This document shows positions 20,344-29,673 of a stretch of 64,000 nt of DNA, piece after piece (the first letter of the stretch is position 1; every line of letters starts with the position of its first letter). The translations under genes were made by a program, and so were the position numbers. The notes under the pieces are model-generated. The model saw only the letters and a program-made list of their open reading frames with translations. It ran no database searches and was not told the origin of the DNA. This DNA is from Gammaproteobacteria bacterium 50_400_T64 (lineage in GTDB: Bacteria; Pseudomonadota; Gammaproteobacteria; Pseudomonadales; Porticoccaceae): assembly GCA_002162755.1 (NCBI GenBank), contig MAAS01000015.1, forward strand, positions 104,872 through 168,871, read 5' to 3'.

Positions 20344-20784
20344 TTAAGTGCGCTCTACCACGGTCTGACGAAAGCGTGTGGTTAGCTGATCTAACTGATT
20401 CGTTGCCACCGTTTCCTCCACCATAAATTTAAACGCCCCTTTGCGTTTCTCAAACACCTTGGTGATTGTGGCGACCAGAGTGATTTTATCACCCCCGCAA
20501 ATGGGTTCGAAATATTCAAAACTCTGGGCCGTATGAAGGATTTTACTCGCATCCAGACCCACCGCCTTAGCGCGAGCAAAAGGGTCGGGCACGGCACAAC
20601 CAAGCGTCACCCCATAGGTCGGCGGCGCCAATATCGAGCGATAGCCCTCCGCGATGGCGGCTTCTTCATCAAAATAAATCGGATTTTCTTCGCCCACAGC
20701 CTTGGCAAAAAACTTTAATTGCCATTTGTCCACATCCACTACCAGGGCAGGAAAACTCTTTCCGATCAAGGTCTTATCTAACAT
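20344..20784 (-). CDS. FAS1-like dehydratase / MaoC N-terminal domain protein
   Basis: 146 residues from ATG 20784 (MLDKTLIGKSFP); the longer frame to 20901 adds an unlikely Cys-rich leader. The segment FAKAVGEENPIYFDEEAA is the MaoC_dehydrat_N pattern, in which the DHNPVH catalytic motif is altered to EENPIYFD. LAPPTYG and FEYFEPICGGD follow. It lies 55 bp before the true MaoC gene on the same strand. The pairing of a degenerate and an active hot-dog subunit resembles the split hydratases of actinobacterial sterol side-chain breakdown. That functional link is inference. Confidence 0.82.
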   Translation of the reverse strand: MLDKTLIGKSFPALVVDVDKWQLKFFAKAVGEENPIYFDEEAAIAEGYRSILAPPTYGVTLGCAVPDPFARAKAVGLDASKILHTAQSFEYFEPICGGDKITLVATITKVFEKRKGAFKFMVEETVATNQLDQLTTRFRQTVVERT

Positions 20785-20950
20785 ACCGTTACCGTATTTT
20801 TTTTCAGCACGCAATGTATCGATATCGACACACCAATACAAGCGCCAGCCCAGAACAAATAGCCCCATGTAGCAGTGCGACAATCTGTCGCATCGGTGCA
20901 AACCTGGGAAAAAGCTATCATAAATCCATTATTTTTTTGCGGATTCAACA

Positions 20951-23047
20951 ATGAACAAAGCCTTCCCTTTATCGCTTATCGCTATCGCCGTTTCCTTGAA
21001 TACACAGACCCTTTACGCCGAAGGTGAAAACCGGGCAGACAGCTCTACCCCCGCAGCAATCGAAGAAATTATCGTTGAAGGTGAAGCCTCAAGCGCTGTT
21101 GAAACCCTGAGCATTAAGCCGACTGTTATGAACAGGCCCGACAGCGCCGCTGTATTAAAAGCGCTGCCCGGTGCCAATATTAATAGCAACGGCCCGATCA
21201 CCGGTATAGCCCAGTACCGAGGCCTTTTCGGTGACCGCGTGGCGGTGACCATGGAAAACGAGGCCGTGCTCGGCGGTGGCCCCAACGCCATGGACACGCC
21301 CCTGTCTTACGCCCCACCCCTGCTATTGGAATCTATCGAACTCAGCCCCGGCATCGCCTCCGTTGCCGATAGTCAGGAATCCATCGGTGGCCTGATACAA
21401 GCCAAGCTTGACCGTGGCAATTTCTCGGATACAAGCAAAGCCACAATATCCGGCGACATTGCGACCCGCTACGGCTCTGTCGATGAAGGCAGTAACAGCG
21501 CCGCAAAAGTGGTTGCCGCCAATAACCAGCACAAATTAGCCATCCTCACATCCTTTGACGAAGGTGATGATGCCGAAACCGGCGACGGTAAAACACTGCG
21601 CAACACCGGCTACCAACGCGCGCGCTATGACCTGAGTTACGGCTGGCAAAATGCGACGAGCGAAACCGAAGTGTCTCTCGGCAAACTGGAAACCAGTAAT
21701 ACCGGCACACCCGCCCTGCCCATGGATATTATTGATATCGATACCGACATGGCCAATTTCAACGGCATGACGCAAATCGAAGGTGCAACTATTCGCACTC
21801 GCATGGGCTATCGCCACGTCTACCATTTAATGGACAACTTCTCTCTACGTAGCAACAGCATGCCCATGGGCTACCGTGCAACTGAAGCTACCGGCCAACA
21901 ATTCACCTGGGGTGCCAGCATCGAATTCCCCATCGGCAATGACTTAATAACCGTCGGCATTGATAGTGCTGAAACAATACACGACGCAGTGATAACCAAC
22001 CCCAATATGCCTATGTTCCGCGTGCAAAACTTTGCCGATGCCGAACGTGATATCTACGGGTTTTTCACCGAGTGGAAAGGCTCACGAGGCGGCTGGGAGC
22101 TAGAAGCTGGTATCCGTTATAACTCTGTCGAGATGAATAGCGGTGAAGTCTCCGCCTCGGGCATGATGATGCCAATGCCGGCAAATCAACTCGCCAACGC
22201 TTTCAACACGGCCAACCGCGATCAACATTTTGACAATATTGATGTGGTACTGAAAGCCTCTCGCCCTCTCAACGCCAGCACTGATTTCAATATGGGTCTG
22301 GGCAGAAAAACTCGCGCCCCGTCCTATCAGGAACTCTACCTGTGGCTACCCATGCAATCCACCGGCGGCCTGGCTGACGGACGCACCTACATCGGCAACC
22401 TCGACCTCGACAGTGAAACCAACCATGAAATCAACCTCGGCCTGGATTGGAGCGCAGGTGACGTCTACGCCAATGGCCAGATCTTCTTCCGCAAGGTGGA
22501 TGACTTTATTCAGGGTACGCCTTCAACCAACATGACAGCCAATATGCTGTCGATGATGATGACGGGCAAAGCGCCGCTGCAATTCAACAATATCGATGCC
22601 GAACTCTACGGCCTCGACGGTCGCTACGGCATGGTGCTGAACGACAACTGGCGACTCGACGGCGTACTCAGCTATGTGCGTGGCAAAGATAAAGATGGCA
22701 ACGACAACCTGTATCGCGTCGCCCCCTTAAATAACCGCTTAACGCTGACCTGGGAACAGGACAAACTGAGTGCCAGCCTGGAATCGGCGCTCTACGCCAG
22801 TCAATCAAAAACCGCCGCCTATAACGATGAGGAAAAAAGTGCGGGCTACGGCTTGCTCAATCTCTACAGCCAATACCAGCTCTCCTCTGACCTACGAATT
22901 AACGCCGGTATCGAAAACCTGCTCGACAAAGATTACGTCGACCACCTCACGGGCTACAACCGCAATGGCAATAGCGACATTCCCGTTGGCGATCGCCTGC
23001 CGGGCCGGGGCCGTAACTTCTTTGTCAGCGCCGCGTTGTCCTTCTAA
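20951..23047 (+). CDS. TonB-dependent outer-membrane receptor, OprC/NosA-like, Met-rich
   Basis: 698 residues. Signal peptide about 1-23 (cleaved after LYA), TonB-box-like IEEIIVEGE at 38-46, plug domain with AVLKALPGANIN, then a barrel ending NFFVSAALSF with terminal Phe. Met-rich loops stand out: NSMPMGY, NPNMPMF, SGMMMPMP (about 403-410) and TNMTANMLSMMM (about 527-538). The plug has GGGPNAMDTPLSY around Met114, like the copper-ligand region of OprC/NosA, but the OprC ligand Cys appears to be Gly. Copper is the best guess, not proven. It is followed by a hairpin terminator and the regBA pair. Confidence 0.88.
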   Translation: MNKAFPLSLIAIAVSLNTQTLYAEGENRADSSTPAAIEEIIVEGEASSAVETLSIKPTVMNRPDSAAVLKALPGANINSNGPITGIAQYRGLFGDRVAVTMENEAVLGGGPNAMDTPLSYAPPLLLESIELSPGIASVADSQESIGGLIQAKLDRGNFSDTSKATISGDIATRYGSVDEGSNSAAKVVAANNQHKLAILTSFDEGDDAETGDGKTLRNTGYQRARYDLSYGWQNATSETEVSLGKLETSNTGTPALPMDIIDIDTDMANFNGMTQIEGATIRTRMGYRHVYHLMDNFSLRSNSMPMGYRATEATGQQFTWGASIEFPIGNDLITVGIDSAETIHDAVITNPNMPMFRVQNFADAERDIYGFFTEWKGSRGGWELEAGIRYNSVEMNSGEVSASGMMMPMPANQLANAFNTANRDQHFDNIDVVLKASRPLNASTDFNMGLGRKTRAPSYQELYLWLPMQSTGGLADGRTYIGNLDLDSETNHEINLGLDWSAGDVYANGQIFFRKVDDFIQGTPSTNMTANMLSMMMTGKAPLQFNNIDAELYGLDGRYGMVLNDNWRLDGVLSYVRGKDKDGNDNLYRVAPLNNRLTLTWEQDKLSASLESALYASQSKTAAYNDEEKSAGYGLLNLYSQYQLSSDLRINAGIENLLDKDYVDHLTGYNRNGNSDIPVGDRLPGRGRNFFVSAALSF

Positions 23048-23101
23048 AGACCAACTCGTAAAAACCAACGGCTAAGCGCACCAGAAATAGTACCCACCCT
23101 G

Positions 23102-23137
23102 GTAAAGTCAGCCTTGCAAAAGCGGGGCTGACTTTAC
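23102..23137 (+). terminator. Strong hairpin after the TonB receptor gene
   Basis: A 12-bp perfect stem, GTAAAGTCAGCC (23102-23113) with GGCTGACTTTAC (23126-23137), and a 12-base loop. The tract after it is only moderately T-rich (TCTTTC). It is most likely a terminator for the receptor gene, 55 bp past its stop. Confidence 0.65.
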
Positions 23138-23234
23138 TCTTTCATAAAAGCCAAAAACTGCGTTTGGGCACAGCAATTTGTTAGCATAGGTACATCAGTG
23201 ACTACCGATACATTTTGTCTATGAGCACTCGCCG

Positions 23235-24500
23235 TTGAGCAAATCCCCTGCCAATATTTCCGCCGCCCGGCAAAACCTCCGCCGCCTGGCTAATATTCGC
23301 TACATCGCCCTCGGCGGGCAAATTCTCGCACTCTACTACTTCACCTTGATCTACCCTCTGGGTTTGCCCATTGGCATCATCAGCGCTTTAGTGGTCGCCT
23401 TCGCCATCGTCAACGTACTCACCCAATGGCGTAGCCACTGGTCAAAGACCATTTCTGAAAAGGAGTTTGCCGCTCACTTATTGGTCGATATCAGCGCCCT
23501 TACCGTACTGCTCTATTTCAGCGGCGGGGCCACCAACCCGTTCATTTCCTATTATTTAGTGCCCATCAGCATTGCCGCCATCAGCTTGCCAATGGCCATG
23601 ACCTGGGCCGTTACCGGCCTCTCCGTCCTCGCTTACAGCCTTCTTCTGGTCTACTACCAACCGTTTACGCAACTCACATCCCACCACGGCAACACCGGCT
23701 TTAACCTGCACATTATCGGCATGTGGATTAACTTCGCCCTTAGCGCCGGGCTTATCACTTATTTTGTGGTGCGAATGGCCGCAGCATTACGCACACAGGA
23801 AGCCGAACTGAGCGCCCAGAAAGAAGAACAAATGCAAGATGAACAACTGCTCGCCATCGCCACCCTCGCTGCCGGTGCCGCCCACGAGCTGGGCACGCCG
23901 CTGAACACCATGAAGTTACTCATCGACAACCTCGCAGAAGAAGTGACTGATCCGGAGCAACAGCAAGATGTCGCCACTCTCAACCAGCAAATTGCCCGCT
24001 GTCGAAAAACCCTTCAAAGCCTGGTGAATGCCGCCAGTATTATTGAAGAGGGCTCCAGCCCGACCCCCGTTAAGGACTATGTCGACAACCTGCTCGACAA
24101 CTGGATGCTAATCCGTCCCGACGTTAAGCCCGAGATCAACATCGCCAGCGACAACCCCACTATCAATGCCTGCTTTCACCCGGTTATTCAGCAATCCCTG
24201 CTCAACCTGCTCAATAACGCCGCCGAGGCCAGCCCTGAACAAATCGCAATCACCATCCACTGGGATGAAACCAGTCTTTATATTGATATTCGCGACCACG
24301 GCCCCGGCCTCAGCCCCGAGCAAATTGAAAAAATGGGTAAACCTATTCCCAGTAATAAACCTGGCGGTCTCGGCCTCGGGCTCTTCCTCACCCACAGTAG
24401 TCTCAACCGTCACGGCGGCCGAGTGAGTCTGTTAAATGCTGATGGTGGCGGTTTACTCACCGCCGTCATCCTACCCCTGAAAGCGGTTTACAACGAATGA
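23235..24500 (+). CDS. regB: RegB/PrrB-family redox sensor histidine kinase
   Basis: 421 residues. About six membrane helices in 20-180 include the conserved GGATNPF (97-103), the quinone-binding signature of RegB. The H-box AAGAAHELGTPLNT gives His217 as phosphorylation site. Cys256 in QQIARCRKTL is at the redox-active Cys position known from RegB. An ATPase domain follows (NLLNNAAEAS; GGLGLGLFL). RegB kinases sense quinone/oxygen state. The start is uncertain: this frame has only TTG 23235 without a good ribosome site. An ATG at 23221 one frame off makes a five-codon ORF whose stop overlaps that TTG. The stop overlaps regA by 4 bases. Confidence 0.94.
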   Translation: MSKSPANISAARQNLRRLANIRYIALGGQILALYYFTLIYPLGLPIGIISALVVAFAIVNVLTQWRSHWSKTISEKEFAAHLLVDISALTVLLYFSGGATNPFISYYLVPISIAAISLPMAMTWAVTGLSVLAYSLLLVYYQPFTQLTSHHGNTGFNLHIIGMWINFALSAGLITYFVVRMAAALRTQEAELSAQKEEQMQDEQLLAIATLAAGAAHELGTPLNTMKLLIDNLAEEVTDPEQQQDVATLNQQIARCRKTLQSLVNAASIIEEGSSPTPVKDYVDNLLDNWMLIRPDVKPEINIASDNPTINACFHPVIQQSLLNLLNNAAEASPEQIAITIHWDETSLYIDIRDHGPGLSPEQIEKMGKPIPSNKPGGLGLGLFLTHSSLNRHGGRVSLLNADGGGLLTAVILPLKAVYNE

Positions 24501-25048
24501 ACGATAACGCCACAAGCAGTGAAGAGAGCTACTTAATTGTCGATGACGACGAGGTTTTTGCCGATACCCTGGCGCGCAGTTTGCAACGCCGTGGACCGAC
24601 CTGTTATGTCGCCAATGATGAAGTGCTTGCAGTAGAACTTTGCAAACTGCACCGGCCCTCCCGCGCCATACTCGATTTAAAGCTGGTCAATTACTCTGGT
24701 TTACACTTAATCGAACAACTCAAAACCATTAATAAAAATATACAAATTGTGGTTTTAACCGGTTATTCCAGTATACCCACAGCAGTTGAAGCGATAAAAC
24801 TCGGTGCCAAGAACTACCTCTGCAAACCCACCGGACTGGGTGACATCTTATCGGCCTTTGATGCTAACGCGGGCAATGCGGACTCCCCCCTTGCCGAACA
24901 ACCGCCCTCCGTTAACCGCCTGGAATGGGAACATATTCAGCGTGTATTACAGGAAAACGACGGTAATATATCCGCCACCGCCCGCGCCCTGGGTATGCAC
25001 CGACGCACCTTGCAAAGAAAGTTGCAGAAGCGGCCCATGCAACAGTAA
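24497..25048 (+). CDS. regA: RegA/PrrA/ActR-family response regulator
   Basis: 183 residues. Receiver domain with acidic pocket DDD (16-18), phospho-acceptor Asp60 in AILDLKL, LTGYSS and the conserved Lys in LCKPT. A short linker leads to a Fis-type helix-turn-helix, NISATARALGMHRRTLQRKLQKR, which is almost invariant in RegA proteins. It is coupled to regB by an ATGA overlap. RegA typically controls respiration, carbon and nitrogen fixation, and redox-balance genes; targets here are unknown. The receptor gene upstream is one candidate by position. Confidence 0.95.
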   Translation: MNDNATSSEESYLIVDDDEVFADTLARSLQRRGPTCYVANDEVLAVELCKLHRPSRAILDLKLVNYSGLHLIEQLKTINKNIQIVVLTGYSSIPTAVEAIKLGAKNYLCKPTGLGDILSAFDANAGNADSPLAEQPPSVNRLEWEHIQRVLQENDGNISATARALGMHRRTLQRKLQKRPMQQ

Positions 25049-25263
25049 GCCTAAACGGGCTAGGCATAACACCGCCGAGAGTGTTAATGTCAAATCAATA
25101 AAAATTATTCCAGCGGTATCAGCAGCAATAACGACAAAAAAAGTGGCTGCCCCGAATAATTAAAGTCGGTATCGCATTAAAACTCAGATACGCACCACAT
25201 AAAACAACGCGTCCAGACACGAAAACATTAAAAAAACATATAAAAACATAATAAGGAAAAAAG

Positions 25264-26469
25264 ATGTCAAAGCGTATGTTAGAAGGCTTTAAAGTCGTCG
25301 ACTTCACTCACGTGGTTGCCGGCCCCCACGCCACCAAAATCATGGCCGAACACGGCGCTGAAGTGATTAAGATTGAGCCACTCAGCGGCGAACTAGCACG
25401 CACCCTGCCGATGCAGCGCGATGGCCGCAGTGCTTATTTTATTCAGCACAACCTCGGCAAAAAAAACATGGCGATCAACATCGCCACCAAAGAAGGCCAG
25501 GAAATTTGTTACGAATTAATTAAAGATGCCGATGTCGTCATCGAAAACTTTTCACCCGGCGTCATGAAGCAGCACAAAATGGACTGGGACACTCTGAAAG
25601 TTATCAACCCCGGATTGGTGATGTGCTCCATCTCCTGCTTCGGTCAGGACGGCCCCCTCTCCAACCTCCCGGGCTTCGACTGGATCGGCCAGTCCTATGC
25701 CGGCATCATCGACCTGCTGGGTAAGAAAAATGAAACCCCCGTCTTCGGCGACTTCGCCTTCGGTGATATCGCCACGGGTGCCCATGCCTACGGCGCCATC
25801 GTCACCGCATTGATGCATCGGATGCGCGGCGGCAAAGGCCAATATATTGATATTTCACTGATCGAAGTATTATTCAGTTTCCACGAATTAAGCGTGCAGC
25901 TCTACGACACCACCGGCGGTCAAATCCTCGCTACCCGTGCCGGCCCCGACCATCACCTGCTAGCACCCGCCGGTATTTTTAAATGCAAAGAACGCTATTT
26001 ATTTATTGTTGGACTCAACCAATGGGCAGGCATCTGTAAAGCCATCGGCCGCGATGACTGGATTAATGATCCACGTTTTAAAAACCCGGGCGATACCGGA
26101 AAATACCGCGAAGAAATTAATGGCGCCATTCAAGACTGGCTCGATGCCCAGGCAAGCCCCGAGGCAGCCATCTCTATACTCGAAGCCCACAAAGTGGCCT
26201 GCGCACCCATCCTCAACATCCCTGAATTTATGGAGCACCCCCACGTCAAAGCACGGGGCTGTGTTAGAACCATCAAAGATGAAGTATTTGGTGAAATCCG
26301 CATTCCCCGCACCCCGCTACGCTTTTCTGAATTCCCCGAACCGCCCGATCTACGAGCGGGCACACTGGGGCAAAATAATCACGAAATCCTCCGTGAACAG
26401 CTAGGTTATAGCAAACAGAAAATAGCCGATCTTGAAGCGGCGGGGGTTATTGCATCGAAGAGTATTTAA
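25264..26469 (+). CDS. CaiB/BaiF family (type III) CoA-transferase
   Basis: 401 residues; AAGGA lies 7 bases before the ATG. The N-terminal Rossmann part LEGFKVVDFTHVVAGPHATKIMAEHGAEVIKIEP is standard for the family. The catalytic Asp is probably Asp168 in FGDIATGAHAYGAI, aligned with Asp169 of formyl-CoA transferase. These enzymes move CoA between carboxylic acids through an aspartyl thioester on an interlocked dimer. Substrates cannot be read from sequence. It is followed by a hairpin with a T tail and converges on an enoyl-CoA hydratase gene. Confidence 0.93.
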   Translation: MSKRMLEGFKVVDFTHVVAGPHATKIMAEHGAEVIKIEPLSGELARTLPMQRDGRSAYFIQHNLGKKNMAINIATKEGQEICYELIKDADVVIENFSPGVMKQHKMDWDTLKVINPGLVMCSISCFGQDGPLSNLPGFDWIGQSYAGIIDLLGKKNETPVFGDFAFGDIATGAHAYGAIVTALMHRMRGGKGQYIDISLIEVLFSFHELSVQLYDTTGGQILATRAGPDHHLLAPAGIFKCKERYLFIVGLNQWAGICKAIGRDDWINDPRFKNPGDTGKYREEINGAIQDWLDAQASPEAAISILEAHKVACAPILNIPEFMEHPHVKARGCVRTIKDEVFGEIRIPRTPLRFSEFPEPPDLRAGTLGQNNHEILREQLGYSKQKIADLEAAGVIASKSI

Positions 26470-26475
26470 GTTAAC

Positions 26476-26511
26476 AGCGCCAGTGCATATTCACTCCACT
26501 GGTGCGCTTTT
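26476..26511 (+). terminator. Terminator after the CoA-transferase gene
   Basis: GCGCCAGTG and CACTGGTGCGC form a stem around a loop of about 10 bases, followed by TTTT. It lies 7 bp beyond the stop codon at 26469. Confidence 0.72.
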
Positions 26512-26584
26512 CAGGGAAGGTCGTAAACTATAAGTACAAGCTCTACGTTGCCCGGTTTTTGAGCACCAGCCTCAACTAAACAAT

Positions 26585-27412
26585 TTAGCCCTTATCCCCT
26601 TTCTTCGCCGCTTTCTCCAAACCCGCCCAATCAAACAGCGCTGGTTCTTTATTGAGAAACCGATCGATCGCATCACGGTGATAGTCCGTATCGAAACACA
26701 CCGCCTGGCCATAGGCTTCCAGCTCAGAAATCGTGCGGTGGTCACTGTGAAAGGACTGATTGAGAATGTTTTTAGTAATGCCGATGGCGGTGGTGGAGGC
26801 ATTGCGGAAACGACTGGCAAATTCAAAGGCATGGTCAAACAGCTTATCCTCGTCAACCACGTCAGTCACCAGGCCCAAAGCCTGCATTTCATCGGGCTTG
26901 AGAATTTTCCCCGTATAGAGCAGTTCACGGGCTTTTTGCAGGCCTACTAAGCGCGGTAACAGGAAGAGGCAGCCCATATCTGGGATTAAACCGGTGCGCA
27001 CAAATATACCGGAACAGCGGGCACGGGGCGTGCAAAAAATAAAGTCACAGGCGAGCATAATGCTAAAGCCTGCCCCCATCGCCGCACCGTCGACAGCGGC
27101 AATCACCGGTACTTCAAGATTAACGAATTCGTCGAGCCAGATATGTGAGCGACGCACACGCTCGCGCCGCGCCATCGGCTCGGGGGCCATTTCCTGAAAG
27201 GATTTAATATCACCACCGGCACAAAAATTACCGCCACTGCCGGTAACCACCAACGCTTTGATATTCATTTTTTCGCGAATCTCAAGCATGACTTTGGTAA
27301 TGCCGAGGCGAATATCGGTATTTAAAGCGTTGCGTGCCTCTGGCCGATTAAAGGTCAGAATGCCAATATCGTCTTTTATTTCGTAGGTAATATCGTTGTT
27401 TTTATTATTCAT
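26585..27412 (-). CDS. Enoyl-CoA hydratase/isomerase (crotonase family)
   Basis: 275 residues from ATG 27412 (AAAGG upstream); the TTG frame to 27436 is less likely. ILTFNRPEARNALN starts the fold, and the oxyanion-hole segments GSGGNFCAGGDIKSF and AVDGAAMGAGFSIMLACD are intact. The second acidic position is in GLIPDMGC, with Asp where many hydratases have Glu, so hydratase versus isomerase or hydrolase activity is open. nadA lies upstream on the same strand with 51 bp between, probably without functional relation. Confidence 0.9.
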   Translation of the reverse strand: MNNKNNDITYEIKDDIGILTFNRPEARNALNTDIRLGITKVMLEIREKMNIKALVVTGSGGNFCAGGDIKSFQEMAPEPMARRERVRRSHIWLDEFVNLEVPVIAAVDGAAMGAGFSIMLACDFIFCTPRARCSGIFVRTGLIPDMGCLFLLPRLVGLQKARELLYTGKILKPDEMQALGLVTDVVDEDKLFDHAFEFASRFRNASTTAIGITKNILNQSFHSDHRTISELEAYGQAVCFDTDYHRDAIDRFLNKEPALFDWAGLEKAAKKGDKG

Positions 27413-27462
27413 TCTGACGCCTTTATTTATCTGCAATAGTCTTGGCCCTAAATTGGGTTGCT

Positions 27463-28542
27463 TTAGATGCTCGTTAATTGTGACTCACGAAAGTCGAGCA
27501 TGCGTTGCAGGGGCAGCATAGCCTTTTTACCAAGGGCCGGATCAACATGCATTTCATTGCAACCCTGCTCAAGGCTTTCGGCCAGATTTTTCAGGTGATT
27601 CATCGCCATCCACGGGCAATTAGCACAGCTACGACAGGTGGCACCGTGGCCCGCCGTGGGTGCAATAATCAATTCTTTATCGGGTGCCGACTGCTGCATT
27701 TTATAAAAGATGCCCTCATCGGTAGCGACAATTATTTGCTTGTTGGGTAGCGTTCTCGCCGCCTCAATCAATTGCGAGGTGGAGCCCACTGCATCAGCCA
27801 TCTCAATAACAGATTCTGGGGATTCCGGGTGTACTAAAATCGCCGCATCGGGATACACATGTTTTAAATCGAGCAGCCCGCGCACTTTAAATTCTTCGTG
27901 AACAATACAGCTACCGTCCCACAGTAAGACATCAGCACCCGTTTGTTTCTGTACATAGCGGCCCAGATGTTGATCCGGTGCCCAGAGGATTTTCTTGCCT
28001 TCACTGTCGAGGTGCTCAACCACATCCAGGGCGATACTGGAGGTCACCACCCAGTCGGCCCGCGCTTTAACCGCCGCCGAGGTATTGGCGTAAACCACCA
28101 CGGTACGATCAGGATGTTCATCGCAGAAGGCTGTAAATTCATCAATCGGGCAACCAATATCGAGGGAGCAGGTTGCTTCAAGTGTCGGCATTAACACCGT
28201 TTTTTCAGGGGTGAGAATTTTCGCCGTCTCGCCCATAAATTTGACCCCGGCAACCATTAAAGTCGATGCCGGGTGCCGCTTACCAAAGCGAGCCATTTCC
28301 AGCGAATCGGAAACGATGCCACCGGTTTCCTCTGCCAGCGCCTGAATGGCCGGGTCGGTGTAATAGTGGGCGACGATGACCGCATCACGCTCCACTAACA
28401 GGGCTTTAATTTTTTCGCGATAGAACTCTTGCTGTGCCGCTGATTCCTCGGGTTCAAGCTTAACGCGGTCGAGATGGCGCTCGACCAATTCGCGAAAATG
28501 GGGGTTCTCGGCAACGGAAATACGTGTGGGGGCATTCATCAT
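27463..28542 (-). CDS. nadA: Quinolinate synthase NadA
   Basis: 359 residues. It condenses iminoaspartate and dihydroxyacetone phosphate to quinolinate in de novo NAD synthesis. Three internal similar domains are visible: [21 protein letters not shown], the [17 protein letters not shown] segment with a cluster Cys, and C-terminal [16 protein letters not shown]. The Cys residues of these segments bind the [4Fe-4S] cluster. Two adjacent ATG codons (28542, 28539) are possible starts. No NadR or NiaR-type operator was recognised upstream. Confidence 0.97.
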   Translation of the reverse strand: MMNAPTRISVAENPHFRELVERHLDRVKLEPEESAAQQEFYREKIKALLVERDAVIVAHYYTDPAIQALAEETGGIVSDSLEMARFGKRHPASTLMVAGVKFMGETAKILTPEKTVLMPTLEATCSLDIGCPIDEFTAFCDEHPDRTVVVYANTSAAVKARADWVVTSSIALDVVEHLDSEGKKILWAPDQHLGRYVQKQTGADVLLWDGSCIVHEEFKVRGLLDLKHVYPDAAILVHPESPESVIEMADAVGSTSQLIEAARTLPNKQIIVATDEGIFYKMQQSAPDKELIIAPTAGHGATCRSCANCPWMAMNHLKNLAESLEQGCNEMHVDPALGKKAMLPLQRMLDFRESQLTSI

Positions 28543-28691
28543 TAAAAGGGCAGTTACTGCGTAGTTGTTAAAATCGGCGAAATTTTAACACAGACAATGG
28601 GACTTCGCGGTCTTCTGGAAATAACAAAGCCCCAGCAAGTGAGCGATGAGACTTTGCGGAATCCGCTTAATTTTGCAGGCGCTATTTGGCC

Positions 28692-29555
28692 TTAGACCTT
28701 GGCCAGAACCGATTCGGCAAATTCATTGAGCCCGCGTTTAATACCCTCGGCATCATAGGCCGGTGGATTAATCATCAGACGCGAGGCACCAATATCTTCG
28801 TACTGCCGCACGCGGCCCGGGTCGAGCTGCCCCGCCGCCGTCGTCAGCTCAATGTCACGGGGATCGCGACCTATCTTTGCACATTCATCGCGCATCGCAT
28901 CGAGTAGGCCTGGCAGTGTTTTAAGGCTGCCAGAGGCGGGATAAAAACCATCACCCACACGAGCGGCACGGCGAGCGGCACCGTCGACATTACCGCCGAC
29001 AATAATCGGCACGCCAGGCTTTTGCACCGGTTTGGGGTTGGAGTGCAGCGGCTCCCAATTGAAAAACTGGCCATTAAAAGCCTCAGGCTCTTCACGCCAC
29101 AGTGAGCGGATCGCCTGCACTGATTCTTCTGCGCGCGCAGCACGTTGCTTAAACGGCACGCCGACGACTTCCATTTCCTCTTTTAGCCAGCCAATGCCAA
29201 TACCCATCATCGCCCGCCCTCGCGATAGTACGTCGAGGGTCGCCCACTCTTTGGCCACATAAAGAGGGTTGCGCTGGGGCAAAATCATAATGCCCGTCGC
29301 CAAACGAATTTTTTTAGTCATGCCTGCGGCGTAAGACAGTGCCACGATAGGATCGGGAATTGCCGCCTTCTCGCCACCGGGAAAGCGACCATCTTTGCTG
29401 TAGGGGTATTTCGATTGAAAGCCGACAGGCAGCACAACGTGTTCGACCGCCCAAAGAGATTCCATACCCACCTCTTCAGCAGTGGTAACCAGGGTTTCAA
29501 ATAAGTCGGGGTCGGCCAGGGGGCCAGCGGTGGCAAAGGCAAGTCCAAATTTCAC
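28692..29555 (-). CDS. LLM-class (luciferase-like) flavin/F420 oxidoreductase
   Basis: 287 residues. GTG start at 29555 with GAGGAG eight bases upstream. TIM-barrel luciferase family pattern: ESLWAVEHVVLP, IRLATGIMILPQRNPLYVAKEWATLDVLSRGR and GIGIGWLKEEMEVVG. The last two are characteristic of the subgroup often labelled F420-dependent in Actinobacteria (TIGR03619-like). In a gammaproteobacterium FMN is as likely as F420. Substrate unknown. It is divergent from the GTPase gene at 29674. Confidence 0.87.
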   Translation of the reverse strand: MKFGLAFATAGPLADPDLFETLVTTAEEVGMESLWAVEHVVLPVGFQSKYPYSKDGRFPGGEKAAIPDPIVALSYAAGMTKKIRLATGIMILPQRNPLYVAKEWATLDVLSRGRAMMGIGIGWLKEEMEVVGVPFKQRAARAEESVQAIRSLWREEPEAFNGQFFNWEPLHSNPKPVQKPGVPIIVGGNVDGAARRAARVGDGFYPASGSLKTLPGLLDAMRDECAKIGRDPRDIELTTAAGQLDPGRVRQYEDIGASRLMINPPAYDAEGIKRGLNEFAESVLAKV

Positions 29556-29673
29556 GGGTATTCTCCTCGAAGGCGTTAATTATTATCAGTACTAGAGTCC
29601 GCATAGAGGTTAGCAGGCTTGATATAATCACTCCAGCCAATAAGGGCACTCACTCCTCTGCAACAGGTTCAAC

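Noticed and set aside
20902..20950. Possible Fur or copper-regulator site before the TonB receptor
   Set aside because: Only weak AT-rich similarity; no convincing match to a known operator.
25119..25307. 62-residue minus-strand ORF between regA and the CoA-transferase gene
   Set aside because: Overlaps the CoA-transferase start and has no family features.
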